Source: an uncultured Lachnospiraceae bacterium (lineage in GTDB: Bacteria > Bacillota > Clostridia > Lachnospirales > Lachnospiraceae). Taken from it: a DNA stretch of 64,000 nucleotides. The position numbers were made by a program, and so were the translations under genes. Numbering within the stretch: the stretch's first letter is position 1; every line of letters begins with the position of its first letter. Below the pieces are notes generated by a model, which was given only the letters and a program-made list of their open reading frames with translations, was not told where the DNA came from and searched no databases. The stretch is taken from positions 62,001 to 126,000 of the forward strand of contig CAKRJY010000001.1 of the NCBI GenBank assembly GCA_934352055.1. Direction: 5' to 3'. Positions 7,868 through 16,229 of the stretch are shown in pieces.

Positions 7868-8608
7868 CTATGCGTGTTGTTCTCCCATGCCAAAATGCAT
7901 CTCACGCAATCCTTCTACTTCATCGCAAATCTCCTGCAATCCACAGGAGCCACAGTCCATATTGACATCTTTTAACATATGGTCAATCGTCGCTGTAATC
8001 TGCTTTGTCTTTTTTTGCTGTTCCTGCAATCTGCCAAAGTCTGCCTCCGGTGCTGTGACAAAAATCAGTTTCACCGCTTCCACTTCTTTATGAAGATGTA
8101 AGGCTTGCAGCATCGCATTCCCAATCGCCGTAAAATTAAGCCCCTCGGCTAAAGATGTACGGGCTACGCGCACACTTTCCCGATCATTGGAGGAAGACAC
8201 GCGCAGCATAAATCCTTCCGGATAAATGTGATAGCGGAAATACCCTATATTCTGAATCGTGTTATAGAGCTTATCCCCAGTTCCGATGCTTTCTTCCCGC
8301 ACGCGCACAAATGCAATTCTCGCATATGGTGTATCCTTTGTTATTTGCGGCAAATCTTTTCCTATCAGCAGAATCTCGTCTTGTGGCACCAGCGACGCAT
8401 TCGTTGTCACAAGCGTGTTTCCCACTGCTGCAAGATTTCTGCCCCCAAGTTCATACGCCATATCTGATTGCAAAATCATCATTGCTTTCCCCGCATCTTT
8501 CCAATGGCGGCTTTTTTCGTCTGCTGCCTCTCCCACCGGAAGTGATTGTGTCTGCTCCCCGACTAATGCTGCCAGGACATCATCCATAATCTCGTCATAA
8601 AGTCTCAT
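7868..8608 (-). CDS. Stand-alone protein resembling the middle domain of acetyl-CoA synthase (AcsB/CdhC)
   Basis: 246 aa. Residues about 112-190 (from GDKLYNTIQNIG through VRVARTSLAEGLNF to AVKLIFVTAPEADF) follow, from memory of that family, the order of elements in the central domain of the acetyl-CoA synthase beta subunit (a helix, an R-V-S/A-K/R strand, an AEG/AKG-F turn, an I-F-V/T strand), then comes MDCGSCGLQEICDEVEGL with C219, C222 and C228. The catalytic A-cluster domain of ACS, with its CxC ligands, is absent. Genomes sometimes name such proteins as CODH/ACS subunits. The ATG overlaps the stop of the 55-aa gene (ATGA), so it belongs to the operon. It could be a cluster-carrying or docking subunit. 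Identity is by eye only. Confidence 0.55.
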   Translation of the reverse strand: MRLYDEIMDDVLAALVGEQTQSLPVGEAADEKSRHWKDAGKAMMILQSDMAYELGGRNLAAVGNTLVTTNASLVPQDEILLIGKDLPQITKDTPYARIAFVRVREESIGTGDKLYNTIQNIGYFRYHIYPEGFMLRVSSSNDRESVRVARTSLAEGLNFTAIGNAMLQALHLHKEVEAVKLIFVTAPEADFGRLQEQQKKTKQITATIDHMLKDVNMDCGSCGLQEICDEVEGLREMHFGMGEQHA

Positions 8609-8772
8609 AGATGCGTATCTCTTTCTATCTTGTCATAATGTTTTAACAGCAACGGCTCAATCGCAGCTGTCAATTTCATATCAAGATTGAAAAAATAGAC
8701 AATAAAACTCAGAACAAATAAACAAACAAGCACAATTGCGATAATCAAAAGTACATGAAGAAATGTTGCCAT
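8605..8772 (-). CDS. 55-aa single-pass membrane protein in the dehydratase operon
   Basis: Small protein beginning MATFLHVLLIIAIVLVCLFV: one hydrophobic helix of about 25 residues, then a charged segment ending KHYDKIERDTHL. The start at 8772 follows the activase stop by one base (TAATATG) with GGAG 9 nt upstream, and its stop overlaps the next gene's start (ATGA), so it is translated in line with its neighbours. It could anchor the soluble Fe-S enzyme at the membrane or link it to a membrane electron donor; no family is recognised. Confidence 0.7.
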   Translation of the reverse strand: MATFLHVLLIIAIVLVCLFVLSFIVYFFNLDMKLTAAIEPLLLKHYDKIERDTHL

Positions 8773-8773
8773 A

Positions 8774-9580
8774 TTAAACCGCTCCTTCCTTTGCCATTCC
8801 TTTTTGACGGGCAAATTCTGCTGCACCAAGTGCACCCATAAGCTGTGGATCAATTGGAAGATCAATTACCTTTAAATTCAAGACTTTTTCGATTGCTTCC
8901 TTCAATCCTTCATTCTTTGCACATCCGCCAGTCAACGTAATCGAATCTACTGCGCCGGCTTTCTTTGACATAACAAAGCATCGTTTTGCAACAGATAATT
9001 CAATACCGGCTGCAATTTCATCCATTGGCTTACCCTCACCAACCAACGAGATAACTTCTGACTCTGCAAATACGGTACACTGTGCTGTAATCGGAATCAC
9101 ATTTTTTGCCTTCAGAGACAGCTTTGAGAATTCAGATAAATCCATTTCAAAAGCCTTTGCCATAGCTTCAAAGAAACGACCGGTTCCGGCTGCACATTTA
9201 TCATTCATTGCAAAGTTTAAAACGGTTCCATCGGAATCAATCGCAATTCCTTTTACATCCTGTCCACCGATATCAATAATCGCTTTTACATTTGGATCTG
9301 CCACATGAACCCCCATAGCATGGCAGGAAATCTCTGAAATGTTTTCGTCTGCTGATGGCACTTTATTACGTCCATATCCGGTTCCAACTAAGTATGCCAG
9401 ATCATCTGCTGATGTAAGGTCAGGTACTTGCGCTACTGCTTTTTCAATGGATTCTTCGCAGGAAAGCACTGCATTAATACGACTGCGCAGTGTTACATCT
9501 GCTACCATTTTTCCTGTCTCATCAATGATGACACATTTTGTATAAGTTGATCCGGAATCACATCCGCCATAATATTTCAT
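8774..9580 (-). CDS. 2-hydroxyacyl-CoA dehydratase activase (BadF/BcrAD/HgdC-type ASKHA ATPase)
   Basis: 268-aa ATP-driven single-electron activator. The dimer holds one 4Fe-4S cluster between subunits and injects a low-potential electron into its partner enzyme at the cost of ATP. Visible: phosphate-1 loop GGCDSGSTYTK (5-15), IIDIGGQD (101-108), the cluster cysteines C129 in NDKCAAGTGRF and C168 in AQCTVFAESE, and the phosphate-2/adenosine segment TLTGGCAKN. Length matches HgdC. It lies 15 bp after the 520-aa dehydratase subunit. The two dehydratase-type subunits next to it are its obvious clients, and the 956-aa flavoprotein is a plausible reductant. Confidence 0.93.
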   Translation of the reverse strand: MKYYGGCDSGSTYTKCVIIDETGKMVADVTLRSRINAVLSCEESIEKAVAQVPDLTSADDLAYLVGTGYGRNKVPSADENISEISCHAMGVHVADPNVKAIIDIGGQDVKGIAIDSDGTVLNFAMNDKCAAGTGRFFEAMAKAFEMDLSEFSKLSLKAKNVIPITAQCTVFAESEVISLVGEGKPMDEIAAGIELSVAKRCFVMSKKAGAVDSITLTGGCAKNEGLKEAIEKVLNLKVIDLPIDPQLMGALGAAEFARQKGMAKEGAV

Positions 9581-9595
9581 TTTTACTCCTCCTTT

Positions 9596-11158
9596 TTACC
9601 ATGAATGCTCATCGTGTAAAACTTCAAGCGATGGGTCAAGTGGTTCTTCATTAAATACCGTTCTCATATAACGATTGACCTGATCACGTACTCCCTGACG
9701 TGATACAATACGTGGGTCAAACAAATCATGTGTAACCCAGATCAGATGAATGCCTTTTTCCCTGGCTTTCTCTTCGAACTGACCATGCATACCGTCAAGT
9801 GCCTTGCATGCCATATGCTCCCAAAGGATAACAACATCTGCATTAAATTCTTCACAGAACTCCCAAAGTTCGTCTAAAAGCACCTTATATCCGCCATGTG
9901 TACGGTTACGCATAATCATATTTTCTGTCAGCCATGCCATATCATAGTATGCCTTTTCACGATTTTCCGGTGTATCCTCTTCTGCAATCATATCCGTATT
10001 AATCATAGAAAGCATATCGGTCAGTGGTACAATACCCCAGCAATTTAAAATCCAAAGTAAGAAATCCATATAGAAATGAGACTGTACGCCCCAGACAATG
10101 GCACGATGACGATACTCTTTTGCCATCATCATCTTATCCTTGTAGGCTTGATTTGCAAGTGCTGTCAGCTTACGATCCACTTCAACAAACTGTGGTACTT
10201 TTCCACAGATTGCCATGTAGTTCGTCTCTGTGTACAGTGCTAAATTTGAGCCAAATATCTGCGGATAATCTGTCTTATTCATATCCAGCCATTCCATACG
10301 ATGTCTGGTCGATTCATTGACACGTTTTGCACATTCAAAATAATAATCCCAATCCCACTTCTCGCCTGTCTTTTCTTCGATAAATGCGATACAGTTTTTG
10401 ATTTCCTGTGCTGCATAATCCTGTACATCATCTTCTTTATGACGCATTGGGGAAGCCAGCTGGAAGATTGGAATACCATCTTCTAATTCCATACGTTTTG
10501 CAATACCACCATTACTCAAAAGAGAACCGTCACAGGTCGTATTACACTGTACCGCGCAAGCTCCAAGAATTGGGGCATCATCATCAATTGAAACACCAAG
10601 TTCCGCCTCCGGCATCGGACAAACATCACCCGCAAGGCCAAATTCCTGCGCAACGTCGATATAATGAAGTGCGGCTGTCTGGTTCAAAAGAACAGAGACA
10701 TAAGTAGATGGTGTTTCACGCGAAAGTCCCTTTAACGTAGGAAATCCCATCATAACCGCTGTCATTTCGTTTTCATCTACAAGTACAACCTTTTTGGAAA
10801 ACTCCTCATCATTACCGATACGACGGTCTCCACGGAACAGATTATCCAAAAGTTTTGCCACATCATAGACAACAAGATCCTGTTCCAAATGACACATACG
10901 AAGGTATGGTCCACGCAGCCCCTGTGTATGCTTATCCACCATCATAGGAACCGCCAGATAGTTTGCCATCCAACGATAACGGAACATTGCTTTGATATTA
11001 CGAGGCTTGATAATAAAACCAGCCAATTGTTTCATAATGAAAAGCCAACGTGTGTAATCATAAAAAGTATCCTTAAATCCACGCCATTCACGTCTGCTTC
11101 GTACTTTGCCATCGGTAAAAAATCTACCCAGCGCTTCTGCGCCTATCTCTTTTGCCAT
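9596..11158 (-). CDS. 2-hydroxyacyl-CoA dehydratase / double-cubane-type protein, large subunit
   Basis: 520-aa member of the HgdA/HgdB/benzoyl-CoA-reductase superfamily, which also includes the double-cubane cluster proteins. Cysteines in family-type positions are C180 (GDVCPMPE), the C201/C205/C209 group in GACAVQCNTTCDG, C373 (ILNCWG) and C451 (EHMACKALDG). The first about 170 residues extend beyond the minimal fold. Its start shares one base with the stop of the 398-aa subunit (TAATG), so the two form a coupled heterodimer pair. The substrate is unknown: no CoA-transferase, 2-hydroxyacid dehydrogenase or acyl-CoA dehydrogenase is adjacent as in the amino-acid fermentation dehydratases, so a classical dehydratase role is doubtful. 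Confidence 0.85.
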   Translation of the reverse strand: MAKEIGAEALGRFFTDGKVRSRREWRGFKDTFYDYTRWLFIMKQLAGFIIKPRNIKAMFRYRWMANYLAVPMMVDKHTQGLRGPYLRMCHLEQDLVVYDVAKLLDNLFRGDRRIGNDEEFSKKVVLVDENEMTAVMMGFPTLKGLSRETPSTYVSVLLNQTAALHYIDVAQEFGLAGDVCPMPEAELGVSIDDDAPILGACAVQCNTTCDGSLLSNGGIAKRMELEDGIPIFQLASPMRHKEDDVQDYAAQEIKNCIAFIEEKTGEKWDWDYYFECAKRVNESTRHRMEWLDMNKTDYPQIFGSNLALYTETNYMAICGKVPQFVEVDRKLTALANQAYKDKMMMAKEYRHRAIVWGVQSHFYMDFLLWILNCWGIVPLTDMLSMINTDMIAEEDTPENREKAYYDMAWLTENMIMRNRTHGGYKVLLDELWEFCEEFNADVVILWEHMACKALDGMHGQFEEKAREKGIHLIWVTHDLFDPRIVSRQGVRDQVNRYMRTVFNEEPLDPSLEVLHDEHSW

Positions 11159-12354
11159 TATTTCTTACCTCCTTGAATCTTCTTGATTTCAATGCTCTCT
11201 ACGAATGCCTGCACACGTGTACGCATCTGTCCGGAAGAACCAATCGCATAAGGGCGATCCACAGCAAGTACCGGATATCCATGTTCTTCACGAAGAACAA
11301 TGGTTCCTATCATGCGCTCATAGGCCCATGGATCACAGAATTTCATCTGTTCGTAGATAATGCCATCTGCGCCATATTCTTTTGCCAAATCCGCAACATA
11401 GTCGCGACGTCCTGTCATCTTCGCCATATCCCAATATCTCGGACATTGTGCTCTGTGCTGTACCTGACGGCAAATCTGTCTTACCGGTTCTTCGTCATCA
11501 TTTAAAATAATCTCATCACGTCCAGGCAAGGAACCATAACAGAAACGGTCTGCACATACATATGCACCGGATTCCTCTACTAATTTGATGACATCAACGT
11601 CATCTACCTCAGATCCTACAAAGACAACGCGCGCACGATACTTGTTCGTTGCATCCGGCTCTCTTGTCTTGACTTCTTCTAATGTTTCACGAAGCTTATC
11701 GATAATCAGATGCTTCGGCGCCACATAAGTAACCAATGTAATAATATGGAATTCATATCCTGTAATACGAGGATTCTCTTCTTTTCTAAAATCACCAAGC
11801 TGTCGTATCAAACGACATACTTCATTATGTTCTTCCACGGCTTTGCGAATGGCTTCATCTGATGTATCAATGCCATATTTTTCAGCCAAAGGTTTTAAAA
11901 TATGGTTGCGACACTGTAGTGTGTACAAATCCAGAGCGTTATCATCATCTTTCTGTGGAATCTCCATGTACTCCCAGAAAAATCCGTCTTTGCCCTCTCC
12001 CATAGTTTTTAAAAGTTCCATGTTTTCTACACAGCGGTTCATCATGGTACATCCATCCGGTGTAATCATACCATCTACAAAATTGTAACCACCTTCAATG
12101 GCACGCTCTAAAAGTGCTCTACTATATTCGCAGAGAAAACTGGTCATATAATAAGTAGCCATCTCCATAGAGCCTGTACGTGGTGCACGCAATCTCACGG
12201 AGAATGTTCCCGGAAGATTCAATAATGGTTCCGGCACATTTTCACAAGTAGTTGCGATACACTTAAGGCCTTGATTTTGTGCTTCGCGCACAAGTTCGTT
12301 ATTAGCGTCATCCAATAATTTTTCGAAATAATATAAGTGTTTTAAGTCTTTCAC
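11158..12354 (-). CDS. 2-hydroxyacyl-CoA dehydratase / double-cubane-type protein, small subunit
   Basis: 398-aa HgdB-like subunit. Likely cluster ligands are C102 and C108 (DGCTMMNRCVE), C267 and C272 (AYVCADRFCYGS) and C340 (MKFCDPW); these three places correspond to the Fe-S ligands of the superfamily. The rest is the two-lobed alpha/beta fold with no extra domain. It follows the CooC-type ATPase by 12 bp and precedes the 520-aa subunit with a one-base overlap. By the family pattern it would hold a 4Fe-4S or 8Fe-9S cluster reduced by the activase. Which reaction the pair performs is unknown. Confidence 0.85.
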   Translation of the reverse strand: MKDLKHLYYFEKLLDDANNELVREAQNQGLKCIATTCENVPEPLLNLPGTFSVRLRAPRTGSMEMATYYMTSFLCEYSRALLERAIEGGYNFVDGMITPDGCTMMNRCVENMELLKTMGEGKDGFFWEYMEIPQKDDDNALDLYTLQCRNHILKPLAEKYGIDTSDEAIRKAVEEHNEVCRLIRQLGDFRKEENPRITGYEFHIITLVTYVAPKHLIIDKLRETLEEVKTREPDATNKYRARVVFVGSEVDDVDVIKLVEESGAYVCADRFCYGSLPGRDEIILNDDEEPVRQICRQVQHRAQCPRYWDMAKMTGRRDYVADLAKEYGADGIIYEQMKFCDPWAYERMIGTIVLREEHGYPVLAVDRPYAIGSSGQMRTRVQAFVESIEIKKIQGGKK

Positions 12355-12366
12355 GCTAACCCTCCT

Positions 12367-13149
12367 TTATACATGAAGGATTCCGATACCAATCAGGGCT
12401 TCTTTCGCTCCCCTGACGATTGCCGCATCGTCATCCAAATAAAATACACTTTCTCCCTTAAGGTCAAATTCTGCCAGCGAAGCATCTGATAATATGTACG
12501 AAAGTACCGGAATATCCCCCAGATCCATGTACTCTTTTACATCCAGATTTGGCAAACGATTTGCAATGACACCCACTTTATCATACATCACCAGTTCATC
12601 TGCCACTTTTTTTATCGACTGAACAACCTGCGTTCCTTTTTTAGAGGAATCCGTAATCAGCATCAAATGTGTGACTTTTTCCATAACGCGACGGTTAATC
12701 TGTTCAATACCGGCTTCCCCGTCAATCACAATATAATCATAATTCTCTGCCAGAAGACCAATGACTTCCTTCAGATAACTGTTGATTTTGCAGTAACAAC
12801 CTGCTGCTTCCGGTCGCCCAATGGCGATGAACGAAAAGCCATCCATCTCAACAAGTGCGTCAAAAATGCGATATCTGGCTTCGCCTAACAACTCAATTGC
12901 TGCTTTGGCATTGCCATCCTCCGCATTTGCAACCACCTCTTTGCGAATGTCGTCTACCGTCAAGGTCACATCCACACCGAGTGCGGTAGATAACCCCACT
13001 GCCGGATCTGCATCAATGGCGAGTATCCGTTTGCCTGGATATGCTGCCACCAGAAGCTTTACCATAACTGCTGCTAATGATGTCTTACCCACACCACCTT
13101 TACCTGCAACAGCAAGAATTTTTGCATCCATTTTTTTGTCTGTTTCCAT
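12367..13149 (-). CDS. CooC-type nickel-insertion ATPase (MinD/ParA family)
   Basis: 260-aa P-loop ATPase. Deviant Walker A GKGGVGKT at 16-23, DADP at 46-49, and the CooC hallmark CxC pair at C118/C120 (AAGCYCKI), which in CooC binds Ni(II) or Zn(II) at the dimer interface; VIDGEAGIEQ (141-150) is switch II. CooC proteins mature the Ni-Fe-S C-cluster of CO dehydrogenase and related proteins act on acetyl-CoA synthase. No CO dehydrogenase is present here. GGGAG lies 7 nt before the ATG at 13149. It is the first gene of the operon, so its promoter is in 13150-13300. Confidence 0.88.
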   Translation of the reverse strand: METDKKMDAKILAVAGKGGVGKTSLAAVMVKLLVAAYPGKRILAIDADPAVGLSTALGVDVTLTVDDIRKEVVANAEDGNAKAAIELLGEARYRIFDALVEMDGFSFIAIGRPEAAGCYCKINSYLKEVIGLLAENYDYIVIDGEAGIEQINRRVMEKVTHLMLITDSSKKGTQVVQSIKKVADELVMYDKVGVIANRLPNLDVKEYMDLGDIPVLSYILSDASLAEFDLKGESVFYLDDDAAIVRGAKEALIGIGILHV

Positions 13150-13245
13150 TAGCTGTCTCCCTTACTAAACTTATACAACATCCCCCATACCAGGATATAA
13201 AAATTCTATCACAGTCTATAATTTTTTTCGACACATAATGCCACG

Positions 13246-13273
13246 ATTGTGTAAAAATGTCATATTGCACAAT
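13246..13273. promoter_or_regulatory. 28-bp imperfect palindrome upstream of the CooC/dehydratase operon
   Basis: Arms ATTGTGTAA (13246-13254) and TTGCACAAT (13265-13273) match at 8 of 9 positions around a 10-bp centre. It lies about 100 bp before the CooC-type start, upstream of a weak TCGAAA-17-TAGAAT promoter on the minus strand. It resembles sites for CRP/FNR- or Rex-like dimers, but no regulator is assigned. Confidence 0.45.
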
Positions 13274-13360
13274 TTGTGTCCATTAATTTCATACATAATT
13301 ACTATGCGTCGTTTATACCACATATGTGTGCTTTTATTACAAAACTATTTTATAAGCCAA

Positions 13361-13396
13361 AAGGGACGCTCCTTGTGGCAAAAGGAACGTCCCCGA
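13361..13396 (-). terminator. Terminator-like hairpin after the NSS transporter (second repeat copy)
   Basis: Arms GGGACGCTCCT (13363-13373) and AGGAACGTCCCC (13383-13394) around the loop TGTGGCAAA; on the minus strand it is followed by CTTTTGGC, a weak T-run. The 31-base core is the same as at 1070-1098. It sits a few bases past the transporter stop. Confidence 0.65.
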
Positions 13397-13398
13397 TT

Positions 13399-14751
13399 TT
13401 AAAATCCCTGTATGAAAATAAAGATGATAAGTAATGGCAATATAAATTGGAAATAGCGTTTGAACTTTCTGGAAATCTTTAAGCCTTCTCCTGCATTGGC
13501 TTCCTCTAAGTATTGATCAAAGCCCCAGCCCCACTTCGTAACGCAGAACAAAAGATATACCAGAGAGCCAATCGGCAGCAACAGATTACTTACGATAAAG
13601 TCTTCACTGTCTAAGACATCACGTGCTCCAATGATATGCAGATCACTCCAGATGTTATATCCCAAAACACACGGAATACTTGCTACAAGAATGATGACGC
13701 CGTTAATTAAAGCTGCTTTGTTTCGGCTCCAGCCAAACATGTCCATAGAAAATGACATGATATTTTCAAACACGGCAATGACCGTTGAAAAACTTGCAAA
13801 TGTCATAAACAAAAAGAACAAACTTCCCCAGATACGACCACCTGCCATATGTACAAACACATTTGGAAGTGTAATGAAAATCAGGCTTGGTCCGGCACTG
13901 ACCTCAACACCATAACTGAAACATGCCGGGAAAATAATAAGCCCGGACATCAACGCAACAAACGTATCTAATCCACAGATACGGATGCCCTCGCCAGCAA
14001 GCGAATGTTCTCTTCCCATGTAACTACCAAAAATCTCCATAGCTGCCACGCCGAGGCTCAATGTAAAGAACGCCTGGTTCATCGCCGCCGTGATAACATT
14101 TTTTAAGCCGACCTGCATTGCCGTCTCCCAGTTTGGCACGAGGTAAAATGCAATACCCTCACCTGCACCGGATAATGTCAGACTATGCACGACAAGAACA
14201 ATAATCAAAAGCAGTAAAGCACTCATCATCACTTTACTGATTTTTTCCAGACCATTCTGCAAGCCCTTGCTGCATACAAAAAATCCCAAAACTACGATTG
14301 CGACCATCCAAAACATCATCTGCTTTGGATCCGCCAGCAATGCATCAAAAGCGCCTGCTGTCTGCTCCACGCTCATGTTTGTCGAAAACTCGCCGGTCAA
14401 AAACTTAAAGAAATAACTGACCATCCAGCCGGATACGGTGGTGTAATACATCATCAGCATGCAGCAGCCAAAGATCGCTACCCAGCCGTGAAGATGCCAT
14501 TTTGACCCCGGCTTCTCCAATGTTTTATAAGCCAGTACGGCGCTCTTTTTACTCGCACGTCCTACTGCCAATTCCATCGTCAATACCGGCAATCCCATAA
14601 TCACCAAAAACAGCAGATAAAACAGTACAAAAATGCCTCCACCGTTTTGTCCGGCAACATACGGGAAACGCCACACATTGCCTATGCCAATCGCACAGCC
14701 AGCGCTCACCAATAAAAATCCCAACCGGGATTGAAATGCTTCTCGTTTCAT
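13399..14751 (-). CDS. Sodium:neurotransmitter symporter (NSS/SNF) family transporter
   Basis: 450-aa inner-membrane Na+-coupled transporter of amino acids or related amines (LeuT fold). The TM1 signature GIGNVWRFPYVAGQNGGG and the following FVLFYLLFLV helix are diagnostic; about 11-12 hydrophobic segments can be counted, the size usual for bacterial NSS proteins (MhsT/TnaT-like). An ATG at 14757 has only 3 nt to GGAAGG, while the one at 14751 has 9 nt, so the latter is chosen. It lies 89 bp after the histidine kinase gene and may be co-transcribed with it. The substrate cannot be read from sequence; tryptophan, tyrosine or alanine are typical. Confidence 0.92.
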   Translation of the reverse strand: MKREAFQSRLGFLLVSAGCAIGIGNVWRFPYVAGQNGGGIFVLFYLLFLVIMGLPVLTMELAVGRASKKSAVLAYKTLEKPGSKWHLHGWVAIFGCCMLMMYYTTVSGWMVSYFFKFLTGEFSTNMSVEQTAGAFDALLADPKQMMFWMVAIVVLGFFVCSKGLQNGLEKISKVMMSALLLLIIVLVVHSLTLSGAGEGIAFYLVPNWETAMQVGLKNVITAAMNQAFFTLSLGVAAMEIFGSYMGREHSLAGEGIRICGLDTFVALMSGLIIFPACFSYGVEVSAGPSLIFITLPNVFVHMAGGRIWGSLFFLFMTFASFSTVIAVFENIMSFSMDMFGWSRNKAALINGVIILVASIPCVLGYNIWSDLHIIGARDVLDSEDFIVSNLLLPIGSLVYLLFCVTKWGWGFDQYLEEANAGEGLKISRKFKRYFQFILPLLIIFIFIQGF

Positions 14752-14840
14752 TTTCATATTCCTTCCCTATTCTCTTTTATGCAAAGATGCTCTCCCATTT
14801 TAAAGGATTTTCGCCTCTTTTACAAGGCTTTGGGCATTTT

Positions 14841-16229
14841 CTATACATCATAAGAAAGAATCGGGAGGAAAATGTGCACCCTATATTCCTGCTTGTCATG
14901 TTGCACGTGCATCTGACCATGATGCAGCGCCACCATACGCTCACTGCTGCGAAGTCCGATATGGTTGCTTTCCACCTGTCCCACATCCTGCTTAATGGTA
15001 TTGACAATCAAAATTCCAAGCATCCCCTGCTCAATCTTGCTGCGTACATAGACGTTCTTTCCTTTGTCGGCATATTTTAAGATATTGGAAAATAAGTTAC
15101 TTGTCATCCGTTTTAACATCATTTCATCCGCATACATATAACCCTGCACATCCGCAAAATCCTTTTCCACCGTAAATCCTGCCAATTCTACAAATTCACA
15201 GTTTTCCTGCAAAATTTCTGCAATCTGCGCAATTTCTATTTTTTGCAAATCTGCCTGTTCATTTGTTTCATAAGCAAAAGCGTACTCAAACATATGATCT
15301 GTCAAGGCTTTGATATCCTCTGCTTTTTGTAAACACTTGTGTATATATAGTTCACGCTGTTCTTCATTGATTCGGTTTAACTGCAATACTTCCAGATATC
15401 CATTCAACACCGTAAGCGGTGTTCGTAAGTCATGTGAAATTGCAGAAATCAAATCCTGATTTGTCTGGCGGATTTCCTCTTCCCGCTTGATATTCTCGTC
15501 CAAAGTCTGGCGCAAAACATCCAGTTCTTTTGCCACAATTCCAACCTCATCGCCTCCGCACATTGGAATTTCGTGTTCCAAATCGCCTTGTGACATATTC
15601 ACAATGGCATTTTTGATGCCATCAATGCGCTTAATCACACTGCGGATATAAAAAAGTACACCGGAAAAAAAGACCATAATGCAAAGGAATGCAGAGAATA
15701 TAACATAGGGATACACAAATCGGCAGCGGCTATAAGAAGAGTACACCACCTGATATGTTCCATTTGCAAACGTCACCTGAATTTCGTTTGTATATTCTCC
15801 CATGATGTCAAAGCTGTCTGTGATGAGAGACCCGGAAATAAAATCATCTACAACCTGTGCATATCTACTTGTGCAAAACTGACCGTCTTCATTATAAATG
15901 TAGATGCCAAGATATTTATTGGAATACTTTTTTAAAAATGGTGCAATTGCTTTTTGTCCTGCCTTATCGCTTTCCTCCGGCACATTATAATGCACCGCAT
16001 CCTCTCGTATATTTGCAATATATGCTTCTTCATCAAACCAACTGATAAGGTGTAGTCTCTCCAATCCTTCACATACGCGAAGCTGCGAATCCCACATATA
16101 TCGAAAAAGCCACGTACTGATCAGTGCCATCACCACAATAATCAGCAGCAGCTTTGTTCGAATTTTCCATTTTTTCGGCTGATGGTCACTAAGAAACTGC
16201 GTCATGCGGTTTGTTTTTTCCTTAGTCAC
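14841..16229 (-). CDS. Sensor histidine kinase, VanS-like
   Basis: 462-aa membrane sensor: TM1 about 26-43, an extracellular domain of about 125 residues, TM2 about 172-196, HAMP, then the dimerisation helix with phospho-accepting H266 in SAISHDLRTPLTVLNGYLE, and a C-terminal HATPase domain with N-box SNLFSNILKYADKG and HIGLRSSERMV. The G1 box (usually DxGxG) is not clearly present, as in some VanS-type kinases. Translation starts at a GTG (16229) preceded by AAGGGGG and overlaps the regulator's stop by 8 nt, so kinase and regulator are one unit. The signal is unknown; cell-envelope stress is typical of the subgroup, but there is no van resistance gene nearby. Confidence 0.9.
   Translation of the reverse strand: MTKEKTNRMTQFLSDHQPKKWKIRTKLLLIIVVMALISTWLFRYMWDSQLRVCEGLERLHLISWFDEEAYIANIREDAVHYNVPEESDKAGQKAIAPFLKKYSNKYLGIYIYNEDGQFCTSRYAQVVDDFISGSLITDSFDIMGEYTNEIQVTFANGTYQVVYSSYSRCRFVYPYVIFSAFLCIMVFFSGVLFYIRSVIKRIDGIKNAIVNMSQGDLEHEIPMCGGDEVGIVAKELDVLRQTLDENIKREEEIRQTNQDLISAISHDLRTPLTVLNGYLEVLQLNRINEEQRELYIHKCLQKAEDIKALTDHMFEYAFAYETNEQADLQKIEIAQIAEILQENCEFVELAGFTVEKDFADVQGYMYADEMMLKRMTSNLFSNILKYADKGKNVYVRSKIEQGMLGILIVNTIKQDVGQVESNHIGLRSSERMVALHHGQMHVQHDKQEYRVHIFLPILSYDV

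Noticed and set aside
9596..12354. Classical (R)-2-hydroxyglutaryl-CoA dehydratase
   Set aside because: Subunit sizes are in range, but no CoA-transferase or 2-hydroxyacid dehydrogenase is adjacent and CooC/HypA/ACS-like genes are; kept as family-level call only.
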